From: Micromonospora nigra
GTDB lineage: Bacteria; Actinomycetota; Actinomycetes; Mycobacteriales; Micromonosporaceae
Length of the DNA stretch: 64,000 nt
NCBI RefSeq assembly: GCF_900091585.1
Contig: NZ_FMHT01000003.1
Location: 3,029,501 to 3,093,500 of the forward strand
Direction: 5' to 3'
Made by a program: the position numbers and the translations under genes. The notes beneath the pieces are model-generated. The model had not been told where the DNA came from and ran no database searches. It saw only the letters and a list, made by a program, of their open reading frames with translations. The first letter of the stretch is position 1, and the number at the start of each line of letters is the position of its first letter. This document shows, one piece after another, positions 63,747 through 64,000 of this stretch.

Positions 63747-64000
63747 ATGACCCACTACAAGAGCAACCTTCGGGACCTCGAGTTCAACCTGTTCGAGGTT
63801 TTCGGGGCGGACCGGACGTTCGGCCAGGAACCGTACACGGACCTGGACGTCGATACCGCCCGCAGCTTCCTCTCGGAGGTCGACCGCCTGGCCCGCGAGG
63901 ACCTCGCGGCCAGCTACACGGACAGCGACCGCAACCCGCCGGTCTTCGACCCGGCGACGCACACCGCGCCGCTGCCCGAGTCGTTCAAGAAGTCGTACCA
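63747..64000 (+). CDS. Acyl-CoA dehydrogenase, N-terminal part (runs off right edge)
   Basis: The first 84 residues start [20 protein letters not shown] and continue [20 protein letters not shown] and [20 protein letters not shown]. This is the N-terminal extension of the large (~600 residue) acyl-CoA dehydrogenases found in actinobacteria and in mycobacterial FadE5-like enzymes; the FAD and catalytic regions are outside the window. Two operator-like palindromes precede it, one shared with the EtfD-like gene, so it probably belongs to the same fatty-acid oxidation regulon. Confidence 0.85.
   Translation, partial: MTHYKSNLRDLEFNLFEVFGADRTFGQEPYTDLDVDTARSFLSEVDRLAREDLAASYTDSDRNPPVFDPATHTAPLPESFKKSY

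Overview
The window is very GC-rich (roughly 70 percent or more by eye), with heavy use of GTG starts, many 4-bp ATGA/GTGA gene overlaps and strong GC3 codon bias. Family content (FhaA/FhaB/PstP/RodA/PbpA/PknA/PknB, CrgA, class E sortase, XRE plus DUF397, F420-type oxidoreductase, SigE-family ECF factors, EtfD-like Fe-S protein) points to an actinomycete, most likely Micromonosporaceae (Micromonospora-like). The genus is inferred from gene content and style, not from a database match.

Layout. 1-6.1 kb: the 5' part of a giant CtpI-type P-type ATPase (runs off the left edge), a small divergent protein, a YbaK-type tRNA editing protein, then a minus-strand DsbA-like oxidoreductase, a SufE-like protein and a CBS-pair protein. 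6.15-8.06 kb: a patch of unusual content with a prolyl-tRNA synthetase C-terminal remnant, an unknown protein, an orphan secreted protein and a less GC-rich intergenic. 8.06-14.2 kb: an SGNH hydrolase pair, then two minus-strand ECF sigma factor/membrane-propeller pairs flanking a plus-strand thiosulfate sulfurtransferase. 14.1-20.8 kb: a leucine/branched acyl-CoA catabolic cluster (TetR regulator, biotin carboxylase, HMG-CoA lyase, carboxyltransferase, acyl-CoA dehydrogenase), interrupted by operator-like palindromes and a 28-bp GC tandem repeat. The biotin carboxylase has no carrier domain.

20.9-35 kb: a large XRE/P-loop/repeat regulator, a MarR-YceI divergent pair, a glutamate-cysteine ligase family protein, membrane and PASTA proteins, an XRE-DUF397 pair with an upstream palindrome and a possible coupling micro-ORF, and a secreted subtilase with a P-domain. 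35-37.2 kb: a WecG/TagA-type glycosyltransferase coupled to a CDP-paratose-2-epimerase-like SDR, then tRNA-Leu(CAG). 37.4-50.5 kb: the actinobacterial growth and division Ser/Thr-phosphorylation cluster fhaA-fhaB-pstP-rodA-pbpA-pknA-pknB, facing a convergent operon of DUF881, class E sortase, a small membrane protein and a TrpG/PabA amidotransferase, with crgA diverging. This cluster is usually near oriC.

50.5-64 kb: an EtfD/FadF-like electron-transfer protein whose promoter carries an operator also found before an acyl-CoA dehydrogenase at the right edge, suggesting a fatty-acid oxidation regulon. Between them lie two NlpC/P60 hydrolases (the second behind a ydaO/c-di-AMP riboswitch), dcd divergent from an FMN-type protein across a LexA-like box, a pappalysin-like secreted metalloprotease, tRNA-Gly(CCC) followed by a dead integrase fragment, and a run of small accessory enzymes ending with a SpoIIE-type phosphatase. 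I found no CRISPR array, transposase, rRNA or convincing wholly new multi-gene system. The most interesting signals are regulatory and repeat elements and a few anomalous enzymes.
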